Shown here in pieces: positions 52,114 to 62,000 of a stretch of 64,000 nt of DNA. Source of the stretch: Clostridia bacterium (GTDB lineage Bacteria > Bacillota_A > Clostridia > Oscillospirales > Acutalibacteraceae). Under the pieces are notes generated by a model. That model was not told the origin of the DNA, did not search any database, and was given only the letters and a program-made list of their open reading frames with translations. Within the stretch, counting starts at the first letter, position 1, and every line of letters begins with the position of its first letter. The translations under genes were made by a program, and so were the position numbers. Location of the stretch: contig JAFSFH010000007.1 in assembly GCA_017435305.1 (NCBI GenBank), forward strand, positions 26,151-90,150, in the 5' to 3' direction.

Positions 52114-53451
52114 ATGTTCCAGGTCCTGCGTAACGCATGGAAGATTGTCGATCTGCGTAAGAAGATCCTGTTCACCATTATGATCCTGTTGATCTTCCGC
52201 ATCGGCTCTTACGTCACCGTTCCCTTTGTGGACGTGACCGCTCTGGGCGAGGCCCTGCAGATGTCTAAGGCAAATACCTTTATGAGCTATTTGTCCCTGA
52301 TGTCCGGCGGCGGCTTCTCCAACGCATCCATTTTCGCTCTGTCCATCACCCCCTACATCAACGCCAGCATTATTCTGCAGCTGTTGACCGTGGCGATCCC
52401 CTATCTGGAGCGCCTGTCCAAGGAGGGTGAGGCCGGTCGCCGTAAGCTGGGTCAGTTCACCCGCTACGCCACCGTGATTCTGGGTCTGATGCTGGGTATC
52501 GGTTACTACTTTATGGTGCGTAACCAGTACCACGCCATCGCCGACTATGCCATGAGCGGCTTCGCTCAGTGGTTTGCCGCCATCGCCATCATTCTGTGCT
52601 TTACCGCCGGTTCGGCACTGATTATGTGGCTGGGTGAGCAGATCAATGAGCACGGTATCGGCAACGGTATCTCTATGATCCTGTTTGCCGGTATTCTCTC
52701 CCGCATCCCCACCGGCGGCGGTTACCTGTGGAGTATGTTCTACGAGCAGGGTATCGCTCAGATCATCGACGGCCAGTCTCAGGCCATCTGGAACGTGGTT
52801 ATGGCGGTTCTGATCGTCATCCTGTTCCTGGCGATGATCGGCTTCATCGTGTTTATGACCGATGCCGAGCGCCGCATTCCGGTGCAGTATGCGAAGAAGG
52901 TTGTGGGCCGTAAGATGTACGGCGGCCAGAACACCCATATCCCGATCAAGGTGAATATGTCCGGTGTTATGCCCGTCATTCTGGCGGTCTCCATCCTGTC
53001 TCTGCCCTCTATCATCACCACCTTCTTCGGCGAGCCTCAGAAGGCTTTCTTGAAGTCCGTGGTGGGCCTGTTCCAGCAGGATAGCTGGGTATACGTTGTT
53101 CTGTACGCTCTGTTGATTATCGGCTTTGCCTTCTTCTACGTGACCATCCAGTACAATCCCACTGAGATGGCCAACAACCTGCGGAAGAACGGCGGCGCCA
53201 TCCCCGGTCAGCGTCCCGGCAAGCCCACCGCTGACTTCATCAAGCGCGTGCTGAACAAGGTGACCTTCATCGGCGCCCTGTTCCTGGGCGTTGTGGCTCT
53301 GTTCCCCTCTGTGTTCGGTCTGATCACCAAGCAGTACGGCCTGACCATCGGCGGCACCTCCGTCATGATCGTGGTGGGTGTTGCTCTGGAGACCGTGCAG
53401 CAGATCGAGAGCCAGATGATGATGCGTCATTACAAGGGTTTCTTAGATTAA
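52114..53451 (+). CDS. secY: Preprotein translocase subunit SecY
   Basis: The 445-aa channel subunit has ten predicted membrane segments. Conserved stretches include the plug region FMSYLSLMSGGGFSNASIFA, GITPYINASIILQLL-like SITPYINASIILQLLTVAIP, and the cytoplasmic loop RRIPVQYAKKVVGRKMYGGQ that contacts SecA and the ribosome. It is translationally coupled to rplO. A GC-rich hairpin (about 53480-53505) without a T-run lies between it and adk. Confidence 0.96.
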   Translation: MFQVLRNAWKIVDLRKKILFTIMILLIFRIGSYVTVPFVDVTALGEALQMSKANTFMSYLSLMSGGGFSNASIFALSITPYINASIILQLLTVAIPYLERLSKEGEAGRRKLGQFTRYATVILGLMLGIGYYFMVRNQYHAIADYAMSGFAQWFAAIAIILCFTAGSALIMWLGEQINEHGIGNGISMILFAGILSRIPTGGGYLWSMFYEQGIAQIIDGQSQAIWNVVMAVLIVILFLAMIGFIVFMTDAERRIPVQYAKKVVGRKMYGGQNTHIPIKVNMSGVMPVILAVSILSLPSIITTFFGEPQKAFLKSVVGLFQQDSWVYVVLYALLIIGFAFFYVTIQYNPTEMANNLRKNGGAIPGQRPGKPTADFIKRVLNKVTFIGALFLGVVALFPSVFGLITKQYGLTIGGTSVMIVVGVALETVQQIESQMMMRHYKGFLD

Positions 53452-53554
53452 GTTTTTCGTACGAACGTCAACGCCGTTCGGCCCCGGTCTTCGGGCCGGG
53501 GTCGGCGCGGTGACTTGTCCCCGCACCGGCCGTTGAATCCGAAAGGAGAACACT

Positions 53555-54187
53555 ATGAAACTGATTCTGTTGGGCGCCCCCGGCGCCGGCAAAGGCACTC
53601 AGGCAGAGATTCTGTGCGAGCGCCTGAACATTCCTACCATTTCCACGGGCAATATGATCCGTGAAGCGATGAAGAGCGGCACTGAGATGGGCCTGAAGGC
53701 GAAGGAATACGCCGAAAACGGTAAGCTGGTCCCCGACGAGGTCGTCATCGGCATTGTCGATGAGCGCCTGCGTCAGGACGACTGCCAAAACGGCTTTATT
53801 CTGGACGGCTTCCCCCGCACCATTCCTCAGGCCGAGGCGCTTGACCGGATGGGTATCGCCATCGACCGTGTGGTGGACATCAACGTCCCCGACGAGGTGA
53901 TTACCCGCCGTGTATCGGGCCGCCGTGCATGCCTGGATTGTGGCTGCACCTACCACGTTGAGACCAAGAAGCCTCAGGTGGACGGTGTGTGCGACAAATG
54001 CGGCAGCACCCTCGTTCAGCGCAAGGATGATCTCCCCGAAACCGTGCAGGAGCGCCTGCACGTCTACCACGCCCAGACCGAACCCCTGCGGGATTACTAC
54101 GCGGCCGCCGGCAAGCTGCTGGTGGTGGATGGCCAGAAGGGCATCCTGGAAATCGCTGAGGAAACCCTGCAGCTGCTGAAGGGTTGA
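53555..54187 (+). CDS. adk: Adenylate kinase
   Basis: Adk interconverts ATP + AMP and 2 ADP. The 210-aa product has the P-loop GAPGAGKGTQAE, the AMP site STGNMIREAM, and DGFPRTIPQAEAL. Its long LID has four Cys (CLDCGCTY and CDKCGSTL) that bind zinc, as in Gram-positive enzymes. CGAAAGGAGAACACT precedes the ATG. The stop overlaps the extended frame of map. Confidence 0.97.
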   Translation: MKLILLGAPGAGKGTQAEILCERLNIPTISTGNMIREAMKSGTEMGLKAKEYAENGKLVPDEVVIGIVDERLRQDDCQNGFILDGFPRTIPQAEALDRMGIAIDRVVDINVPDEVITRRVSGRRACLDCGCTYHVETKKPQVDGVCDKCGSTLVQRKDDLPETVQERLHVYHAQTEPLRDYYAAAGKLLVVDGQKGILEIAEETLQLLKG

Positions 54188-54189
54188 GT

Positions 54190-54951
54190 ATGGTAAACAT
54201 TAAGAGCAGCCGCGACCTGGCGCTGATGCGCGAGGCCTGCGTCATCTCCGCCAGAGCGCTTAAATTGGGCGGCGAGGCGGTCGCACCCGGTGTCACCACC
54301 GGCGAGATCGACCGCATCATCCGCAAGTACATCGAGAGTATGGGAGCCAAGCCCAGCTTCCTCGGTTACAGCGGATATCCCGCCAGCGCCTGCATATCGG
54401 TGAATAACGAGGTTATCCACGGCATACCCGGCAACCGCATCATCCGCGAGGGCGACATCGTCAGCATTGACGTGGGCGCCTTCTACAACGGCTTCCACGG
54501 AGACAACGCCGCCACCTTTGGGGCGGGTCAGGTTTCCGCCGAGGCACAGGCGTTGATGGACGCCACCCGCGAGAGTCTGTACGAGGGCATTAAGATGGCC
54601 ACCGCAGGCAATCGGGTGGGGGACATCGGTGCCGCGGTCCAGCGGTATGTCGAGATGCGTGGTTACTCGGTGGTACGGCAGTTCGTCGGCCACGGAGTAG
54701 GCACGAATCTGCACGAAGATCCCAGCGTACCCAATTTCGGCACGCCCGGGCGCGGTCAAAAGCTGCTGCCGGGCATGACCCTGGCCATCGAACCGATGGT
54801 CAATGCCGGCACCCACGAGGTGAGTATTCTTGGGGACGGATGGACAACGGTCACCAAAGACGGCCGGTTGTCCGCACACTTTGAGCATACGATCGCGATC
54901 ACGCCCGACGGTCCGGTCATTATGACCGACCCGGACGGCAAATTGCGGTGA
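54190..54951 (+). CDS. map: Methionine aminopeptidase, type I
   Basis: Map removes initiator Met. The 253-aa product has the pita-bread fold residues: SINEVVIHGIP-like SVNNEVIHGIPGNRI, DIVSIDVGAFYNGFHGDNA (both Asp ligands), GHGVGTNLHEDP (His), TLAIEPMV (Glu) and SAHFEHTIAIT (Glu). ATG at 54190 is preferred; the frame opens 6 nt earlier at a TTG within the adk stop region. No zinc-finger extension is present. Confidence 0.95.
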   Translation: MVNIKSSRDLALMREACVISARALKLGGEAVAPGVTTGEIDRIIRKYIESMGAKPSFLGYSGYPASACISVNNEVIHGIPGNRIIREGDIVSIDVGAFYNGFHGDNAATFGAGQVSAEAQALMDATRESLYEGIKMATAGNRVGDIGAAVQRYVEMRGYSVVRQFVGHGVGTNLHEDPSVPNFGTPGRGQKLLPGMTLAIEPMVNAGTHEVSILGDGWTTVTKDGRLSAHFEHTIAITPDGPVIMTDPDGKLR

Positions 54952-54986
54952 ACCAACTGTGACGGCACTCATTAGGGAGGTAAATT

Positions 54987-55205
54987 ATGTCGAAGAACGA
55001 TGTGATCGAACTGGAAGGCGTCGTGGTGGAGGCACTCCCCAACGCCACGTTCCAGGTTGAGTTGGCCAACGGCCACAAGATCCTGGCCCATATTTCCGGC
55101 AAGCTGCGTATGAACTACATCCGCATCCTGCCCGGCGATAAGGTTACCGTAGAGATGAGTCCCTACGACCTGACCAAGGGCCGCATTACTTGGCGTACTA
55201 AGTAA
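54987..55205 (+). CDS. infA: Translation initiation factor IF-1
   Basis: A 72-aa OB-fold protein: [40 protein letters not shown] and the end [23 protein letters not shown] precedes the ATG. Location between map and rpmJ is canonical. Confidence 0.97.
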   Translation: MSKNDVIELEGVVVEALPNATFQVELANGHKILAHISGKLRMNYIRILPGDKVTVEMSPYDLTKGRITWRTK

Positions 55206-55267
55206 GAGAAGCCCACCGGCTTCAACACAAAAGTAACCGTGCATAACGCACGAAGGAGGTATTCTTT

Positions 55268-55381
55268 ATGAAAGTCAGACCTTCTGTGAAGAAAATCTGC
55301 GAGAAGTGCAAGGTCATCAAGCGCAAGGGTCGCATTATGGTGATCTGCGAGAACCCCAAGCACAAGCAGCGTCAGGGCTAA
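55268..55381 (+). CDS. rpmJ: Ribosomal protein L36
   Basis: A 37-aa protein, [20 protein letters not shown] at the start and [12 protein letters not shown] at the end. Its three Cys and one His form the zinc site of the C+ type. GAAGGAGGTATTCTTT precedes the ATG. Confidence 0.95.
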   Translation: MKVRPSVKKICEKCKVIKRKGRIMVICENPKHKQRQG

Positions 55382-55414
55382 TCCGCCCACGCGACAGAAA
55401 GGAAGGAATATACT

Positions 55415-55783
55415 ATGGCACGTATTGCTGGTGTCGACCTGCCCCGCGACAAGCGTGTGGAGATCGGCCTGACTTACATCTTCGGTATCGGCCGCAAGTC
55501 TGCCAATGACATCCTGGCCGCTACCGGTATCAATCCCGACACCCGTGTGCGGGACCTGACCGAGGACGAAGTGTCCAAGCTGCGTGAGCATATCGACCAC
55601 AACTACGTGGTGGAGGGCGACCTGCGCCGTACCGTTGCGTTCGATATCAAGCGCCTGATCGAAATTGGTTCTTACCGTGGCCTGCGTCATCGCAAGGGCC
55701 TGCCGGTTCGTGGTCAGCGGTCCAAGACCAACGCCCGTACCCGCAAGGGTCCCAAGAAGACCATCGCCAACAAGAAGAAATAA
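55415..55783 (+). CDS. rpsM: Ribosomal protein S13
   Basis: A 122-aa head protein contacting tRNA and the B1 bridges: [40 protein letters not shown] and the basic end [36 protein letters not shown] precedes the ATG. Confidence 0.97.
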   Translation: MARIAGVDLPRDKRVEIGLTYIFGIGRKSANDILAATGINPDTRVRDLTEDEVSKLREHIDHNYVVEGDLRRTVAFDIKRLIEIGSYRGLRHRKGLPVRGQRSKTNARTRKGPKKTIANKKK

Positions 55784-55799
55784 GTAGGAGGGATATAAA

Positions 55800-56204
55800 A
55801 TGGCTGCCAAGACTACTGCGCGTAAGGGTGCTACCCGTCGCCGCAAAGAACGCAAGAACATCGAACGTGGCGCCGCCCATATCCAGTCCACGTTCAACAA
55901 CACCATCGTCACCATCACCGACCTGCAGGGCAACGCTCTGTCCTGGGCTTCTGCCGGTGAGCTGGGCTTCCGCGGTTCCCGTAAGTCCACTCCCTACGCC
56001 GCCCAGACTGCCGCTGAGACCGCTGCTAAGGCCGCTATGGAGCACGGTCTGAAGACCGTTGAAGTTTACGTTAAGGGCCCCGGTGCCGGCCGTGAAGCCG
56101 CCATCCGCGCTCTGCAGGCCGCCGGTCTGGACGTCACCCTGATTAAGGACGTTACCCCCGTTCCTCACAATGGTTGCCGTCCTCCCAAGCGCCGTCGCGT
56201 CTGA
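55800..56204 (+). CDS. rpsK: Ribosomal protein S11
   Basis: A 134-aa platform protein: the core [20 protein letters not shown], then [20 protein letters not shown] and the end [33 protein letters not shown] precedes the ATG. Confidence 0.97.
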   Translation: MAAKTTARKGATRRRKERKNIERGAAHIQSTFNNTIVTITDLQGNALSWASAGELGFRGSRKSTPYAAQTAAETAAKAAMEHGLKTVEVYVKGPGAGREAAIRALQAAGLDVTLIKDVTPVPHNGCRPPKRRRV

Positions 56205-56224
56205 TTGATAGGAGGTATATTGAT

Positions 56225-56854
56225 ATGGCAAGATATACTGGTGCGGTGTGCAAGCTGTGCCGCCGCGAAGGTCAGAAACTGTTTTTGAAGGGTGAGCGTT
56301 GCTACACCGGTAAGTGCGCTCTGGATCGCCGCTCCTACGCCCCCGGCCAGCACGGCCAGGCCCGTATGAAGAAGGCTTCCGAGTATGGTAAGCAGCTGCG
56401 CACCAAGCAGGTCGCCAAGCGCTATTACAGCGTTCTGGAGGGTCAGTTCCGTCACTATTTCGAGCTGGCTGAGAAGATGCCCGGCGCCGCCGGTGAGAAC
56501 CTGCTGACTCTGCTGGAGTCCCGTCTGGACAACGTTGTCTATCGTATGGGTCTGGCTTCCTCCCGTGCGGAGGCCCGTCAGCTGGTGGGTCACAAGCATT
56601 TCTCCGTCAACGGTCGTACCGTCAACATCCCCTCCTTCCTGGTGAAGCCGGGTATGGTGATTACCGTCCGTGAGAAGAGCCGCTCCCTGGACAAGATCAA
56701 GGCCATCGTTGAGGCCAACAGCGCTCGTCCCGTTCCGAAGTGGCTGGAGATGAACAAGGATAACCTGGAGTGCAAGGTGGTTGCCCTGGCTAAGCGCGAG
56801 GACATCGATCTGCCCATCGAGGAGACCCTGATCGTCGAGTTGTACTCCAAGTAA
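56225..56854 (+). CDS. rpsD: Ribosomal protein S4
   Basis: A 209-aa 16S assembly initiator with zinc-type N-terminus ([18 protein letters not shown]), PPGQHG-like [20 protein letters not shown], and the S4 domain [23 protein letters not shown] at 56225 follows TAGGAGGTATATTGAT; the longer frame lies in rpsK. Confidence 0.96.
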   Translation: MARYTGAVCKLCRREGQKLFLKGERCYTGKCALDRRSYAPGQHGQARMKKASEYGKQLRTKQVAKRYYSVLEGQFRHYFELAEKMPGAAGENLLTLLESRLDNVVYRMGLASSRAEARQLVGHKHFSVNGRTVNIPSFLVKPGMVITVREKSRSLDKIKAIVEANSARPVPKWLEMNKDNLECKVVALAKREDIDLPIEETLIVELYSK

Positions 56855-56950
56855 TCGGAGTCCTGCTCGCCAATGTCCGCATATACCCGCTCAGATGTCC
56901 GCCCTGCGGCGGCATCTGCGGCATGACATTATCATAAGGAGGGTTTTTGC

Positions 56951-57904
56951 ATGATCGAAATCGAAAAGCCCCGGATTGAAGCCCTGGATCTGGCTACCGA
57001 CGGCACCTACGGCAAGTTTGTCGTGGAGCCGCTGGAGCGGGGTTACGGAACCACCATCGGCAATAGCCTGCGGCGCGTTCTGCTGTCCTCTCTGCCCGGC
57101 GTGGCAGTAACCTCCATCAAGATCGACGGCATCCTCCACGAGTTCTCTACCATTGAGGGCGTGAAGGAGGACGTGACCGAGATCGTCCTGAACGTTAAGG
57201 GTCTGTTGGCGAAGATCAACGGCGACGGCCCCAAGACCGTGTATATCGAGGCTGAGGGTCCCTGCGAGGTGACCGCCGGCTCTATCAAGTGCGACAGCGA
57301 GGTTGAGCTGCTGGATCCCGATATGCACATCGCTACCCTGTCAGAGGGTGGCCGACTGAATATGGAGCTGACTCTGGATAAGGGACGCGGCTATGTGCCC
57401 GCCGACCGTAACAAGCAGCTGATGAACCCCGTGATCGGCGTGATTCCGGTGGACTCCATCTACACCCCCGTGGTGAAGGTGAACTACACCGTGGAGAACA
57501 CCCGCGTGGGTCAGATCACCGACTATGACAAGCTGACCCTGGAGGTCTGGACCAACGGCGTGCTGTGCGCGCAGGAGGCCGTTTCTCTGGGCGCCCGCGT
57601 GCTGACCGAGCACCTGAACCTGTTTGTGGACCTGTCCGGCGATGCGCTGGAGGGCAACCCCATCCTGGTTAAGACCGACGATCAGGCGCAGAGCTCTGTG
57701 CTGTCCATGACCATCGAGGAGCTGGACTTCTCCGTGCGCAGCTTCAACTGCCTGAAGAGAGCCCGCATCGACACCGTCGAGGATCTGATCAGCCGCACCG
57801 AGGACGATATGATGAAGGTGCGTAACCTGGGACGCAAATCCCTGGAGGAAGTTATCAATAAGCTGGAGTCCCTGGGCCTGCGCCTGCGGGACGACGAAGA
57901 ATAA
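56951..57904 (+). CDS. rpoA: RNA polymerase alpha subunit
   Basis: A 317-aa subunit. The N-terminal dimerisation domain has [28 protein letters not shown] sequence, and the flexible linker is near 230-245. The C-terminal domain ([40 protein letters not shown]) binds UP elements and activators. AAGGAGGG precedes the ATG. The alpha operon order rpsM-rpsK-rpsD-rpoA-rplQ is complete. Confidence 0.97.
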   Translation: MIEIEKPRIEALDLATDGTYGKFVVEPLERGYGTTIGNSLRRVLLSSLPGVAVTSIKIDGILHEFSTIEGVKEDVTEIVLNVKGLLAKINGDGPKTVYIEAEGPCEVTAGSIKCDSEVELLDPDMHIATLSEGGRLNMELTLDKGRGYVPADRNKQLMNPVIGVIPVDSIYTPVVKVNYTVENTRVGQITDYDKLTLEVWTNGVLCAQEAVSLGARVLTEHLNLFVDLSGDALEGNPILVKTDDQAQSSVLSMTIEELDFSVRSFNCLKRARIDTVEDLISRTEDDMMKVRNLGRKSLEEVINKLESLGLRLRDDEE

Positions 57905-57948
57905 TCCCGCGTCCGACATCGGACGGAGAAGATAAGGAGTGAATATCC

Positions 57949-58290
57949 ATGCCCGGTACCAGAAAGTTAGGCAGACCCACTGCCTCCCGTATGGCTATGC
58001 TGCGTGCTATGGTCACGTTCCTGCTGGAGAACGGCAAGATCGAGACCACCGTCACCCGCGCTAAGGAAGTGCGTTCTATGGCGGAGAAGATGATCACCAT
58101 CGCCAAGGAGCCCACCCTGCACAACAAGCGTCAGGTTATGGCTTTCGTGACCAAGGAGTCCGTGGCGAAGAAGCTGTTTGATGAGATCGCTCCCAAGTAT
58201 GCTGAGCGTAACGGCGGTTACACCCGCATCATCAAAACCGGCGCCCGTCGTGGCGACGCCGCCGAGATGGCCATCATCGAGCTGCTGTAA
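57949..58290 (+). CDS. rplQ: Ribosomal protein L17
   Basis: A 113-aa protein near the tunnel exit: [40 protein letters not shown] and the end [29 protein letters not shown] precedes the ATG. It is the last gene of the S10-spc-alpha superoperon. Confidence 0.97.
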   Translation: MPGTRKLGRPTASRMAMLRAMVTFLLENGKIETTVTRAKEVRSMAEKMITIAKEPTLHNKRQVMAFVTKESVAKKLFDEIAPKYAERNGGYTRIIKTGARRGDAAEMAIIELL

Positions 58291-58314
58291 TTAAGCGGTT
58301 TGCAATTAACAAAA

Positions 58315-58347
58315 AAGAGCCTATCCGTCAGGATAGGCTCTTTTTTT
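58315..58347 (+). terminator. Terminator after rplQ
   Basis: AAGAGCCTATCC and GGATAGGCTCTT form the stem around GTCA, followed by T7. It ends a transcript that could be 16 kb long. A weaker hairpin CCCCCGGC/GCCAGGGG with ATTTTT lies at 58690-58718. Confidence 0.9.
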
Positions 58348-58450
58348 GTTGTAATAGAACACCCCCGGCTGTGCCGGGGGTTCCGTATAGCTTTCAGCGT
58401 TCCTTGCCTCTCCCTTTGGGAGAGGTGTCGCCACAGGCGACGGAGAGGGA

Positions 58451-58593
58451 GCCTCCCTTGTGTAAAGGGAGGGGGACCGCCGAACGGCGGTGGAGGGATT
58501 GTGAAGATGTTGTAAAACTACGCCGTCTGATGACGGCTACAATCCCCCAGTCAAAACCTACGGTTTTGCCAGCCCCCTTTACACAAGGGGGCC
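58451..58593 (+). repeat. Palindromic-end element without gene, copy E
   Basis: The left end is GCCTCCCTTGTGTAAAGGGA, an ACCGCC/GGCGGT hairpin and TGGAGGGATTGT. The right end is ACAATCCCCCAGTC, an AAAACC/GGTTTT hairpin and CCCCCTTTACACAAGGGGGC. The interior has a GCCGTCTGATGACGGC hairpin. Arm sequences match the half copy at 5040. Confidence 0.75.
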
Positions 58594-58769
58594 TTTCCGA
58601 GCGGTCGTGCCGACTTTTCGTACGCAAGTGTCAGACCGTATCAGCGCCTTTAGGCGCCGCTAGTATCATAGGGCTTTGCCCGCATATGGAAAACCCCCGG
58701 CTTAGCCAGGGGATTTTTATTGTAATTAGTAATGAGTAATGAGGAATTGCATTCCGTAGGTTTGGCATT

Positions 58770-58835
58770 GTAGGGGAGGGGTTCCATCCCCTCCCGCGCA
58801 GAGGAAACGGCGGGCGGATATAGAAGCCCCCCTAC
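58770..58835. repeat. GTAGGGG-framed hairpin pair
   Basis: The cores are GGAGGGGTTCCATCCCCTCC and a weaker GGGCGGATATAGAAGCCCC unit closed by CCCCTACGG. Before it (58720-58750) lies a short TAGTAATGAGTAATGAGGAA tandem stretch, the reverse of the ACTCATT repeats elsewhere. Nothing else was recognised in 58594-58950. Confidence 0.65.
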
Positions 58836-58950
58836 GGATTCTATGCGACGTCGGTCGGCATCGCGGGGGTAGCGAAGCGCAAAAATCCCACAAAAACCAT
58901 CAATTTGGCAATTTTCACCCCTTTTTCATCCATCAATGTTTGTCAAAGGG

Positions 58951-58979
58951 TTGCAAAATCGAATAAATGCTGTTATAGT
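58951..58979 (+). promoter_or_regulatory. Promoter of the CxxC-repeat surface protein
   Basis: TTGCAA (58951-58956), 17 bp ending TGT, and TATAGT (58974-58979) lie about 37 bp before the start codon. Confidence 0.78.
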
Positions 58980-59015
58980 GAAAATGGAAAGAACTATACG
59001 AAAGGAGTTTTAGGG

Positions 59016-62000
59016 ATGAAAAAGTGTCTATCTGTGTTACTGGTGACCCTGCTGCTGATATCCTGTATTCCGCTGAGCGCTTCTGCCGCCTGCGGTATTG
59101 CGGGGCATCGGGTGACCGAGCCCACCTGCACCGAGGACGGTGTCTGCCGCGATTGCGGCATCGTCTATGGGGCGCTGGGACACCAATACAACGAGAGCGG
59201 TATCTGCGATTACTGCGGCGAGAAGCAGGAGATCGCGCCCGATGAGCCTGCCGTTCCCGACGAGCCTGCCGTTCCCGACGAGCCTGCCGTTCCCGACGAG
59301 CCTGTGGTGCCCGACGGGTGCGAGCATCAGTGGGAGATCGGCTTGATGCGGGAGCCCACCTGTATGGAGGACGGTCTGTGGGAGTATTACTGCACCCTGT
59401 GCTATGAGCAACAGGTGGAGATCCGTCCCGCCACCGGTGAGCATCTCTATGACGAGAATGGCTATTGCGAATACTGTGGCGAACAGGAGAACCCCGAGGA
59501 GTGCCGCCACGAATGGGTGGACGGCGTCGTTACCGAGCCCAACTGCAGCAACGAGGGTGTATGGGAGCGTTACTGCACCCTGTGCTACCGCCGCGAGGTG
59601 GAATTCTATCCTCCCAACGGCCAGCACGTCTACGACTACGACTGCGATGAGGAATGTAACTACTGCGGCGAGATGCGGCAGGCTCCTGCGGAGCATACCT
59701 ACAGCAATTCCTGCGACGGAGATTGCGACGTGTGCGGCTACTGGCGCGGGTATCAGGAGCACCAATACTCCAATGGGTGCGATACCGACTGCAACCTGTG
59801 CGGCCATACCCGTTGGGTGAGCGGTCACTGGTACGACCACCAGTGTGACACCGTCTGCAACGAGTGCGGTTTTGTCCGTGAACCGGAAGGGGATCACGAA
59901 TACGACCTCAACTGCGATAATACCTGCAACATCTGCGGCTACGAGAGAGCCGGCTACGACCACGTCTACAGCGACACCTATGACGTAAACTGCAATATCT
60001 GCGGTGCCGGGCGGGCCGTTCCCCAGGGCAACATTATCTACAATCAGCCCGCCGACAAGGTGAGCGAAAACGAGCACTACACCACCTTCTATATTGAGTA
60101 CACCGGCGGTTACTACTGCTATTGGTATCTGGTCCGGTCCGGCGGTAGTGCCAAAGAGGTGGCTCAGGGTTGGCGTCTGGACATCGACGTGACACGGGAC
60201 CTCAACGGCGCTTACGTATACTGCCTGCTGAAGGATGGTCCGAACGGCGATACGGTTGCCCGTTCCCGCAACGCGACGATCCACCTCCACGTCTTTGATA
60301 ACGGCTGTGACGATTCCTGCAACCAGTGCAAGTATCTGCGTGAAAAGCGGGATCACAGCTATGACTCCAACTGCGACGTCGATTGCAACGAGTGCGGCTT
60401 CCTCCGCGAGGCGTCCCACGACTATTGGGGCGATTGCGATAATGAGTGCCATACCTGCGGCCTCATCCGTGAAGCGCCCCATATGTATTACGACGTTTGC
60501 CAAGAGGAGTGCTCTTGGTGCGACCATCGCCGTGAGAACGCCGCCCCCCACACCTACGACTATTCCTGCAGTGAATACTGCAACGTGTGCGGTGAATGGC
60601 GGGACGCCGGCAATCTGCACGTCTACGACAACGTCTGCGACGGCAGCTGCAACGTGTGCGGCTACTGGCGTGACGTAGAGGGCCATTGGTACGACAACGA
60701 CTGTGACGCCGAATGTAACCGTTGCGGCGAGATCCGTCAGGCCCGTTATCACTGGTACGACAACGACTGCGACCCCGATTGCAACACCTGCGGCGCCCTG
60801 CGTGATGTGGCGGGTCACCGGTACGATGATGAGGATGACCGGTATTGCAATATTTGCGGCGCGTATCGGGATGACGTGCCGGATATTCCGGATATTTCCT
60901 GCCGCCATCTCAACGCCATCGGCGCTACCTGCGTGAGCGTAGGCTATTGTAAGGATTGCGGCCAGCGGACCGAGCCGCTGGGTCACGAATACGACGATGA
61001 CGCCGATACGGAGTGTAACGTCTGCTATTCCACGCGCGACCTCGAGAACCCCTGTGAGCACGAGTGCAGCGAGCCCTGGTGTTACGGCGGTAACGTCAAC
61101 GGCCTGCACGTGGTGGTGTACGACTGTATGCTGTGTTATCAGACCGTCTTTATGGACGTGGAGCTGTGCTACGGCGGTACCGCCACCTGTGGGGCACCTG
61201 CTGAGTGTGAGCGCTGTTACCTGAACTACGGTGACACCACCGGCGACCATCAATACGACGACGAGAACGACCAGGAATGTAACGTCTGCGGCGAGTGGCG
61301 TGAGGTAGAGCCCGACGTGCCGGTTGTTCCCGACCAACCCTGCACCCATGAGAACGGCAGACAGCCCACCTGCACCGAGGACGGTTACTGCCCGGACTGC
61401 GGGCTGATGTTTGAGGCGCTGGGACACCAATACGACGAGAACGGCATCTGCGAGTACTGCGGTGAAAAGCAGGACATCATCCCCGACGTGCCGGTGGTGC
61501 CGGACGTGTGTGCGCACGAATGGGAGGAAACCCTGTTGCGCGAGCCCACCTGTTCGGAGGACGGCCTGTGGGAGTATCATTGCCGACTGTGCGGCGAACG
61601 CCGCCAGGAGTTCACCCCCGCCACCGGCGAGCACGACTACGACGAGAACGGCTACTGTATCTACTGCGGTCAGCAACAGATCACCGAGCCTGAGGAGTGC
61701 CACCACGAGTGGCAGGAGTTGATGTTCACCGAGCCCACCTGTATCAACGAGGGCGTGTGGGAGCGGTACTGCACCCTGTGCTACCGCCGCGAGGTGGAGT
61801 TTTTCCCCGCCACCGGCGAGCATATCTATGACGATGACGCCGACCCCGAGTGCAACTACTGCGGCGAGCGGCGTGAGGTGGAGCCCGAGGAGTGCGACCA
61901 CCAGTGGATCGTCCACATCGTTTCGGAGCCCACCTGCATCCACGAGGGTGTTTCTGAGCATCGCTGCGTCCTGTGCGGCGAATGCCATCAGGAATTTACC

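Noticed and set aside
53478..53508. GC-rich hairpin between secY and adk considered as a terminator
   Set aside because: GGCCCCGG/CCGGGGTC forms a stem but no T-run follows and the operon continues, so it is left unassigned.
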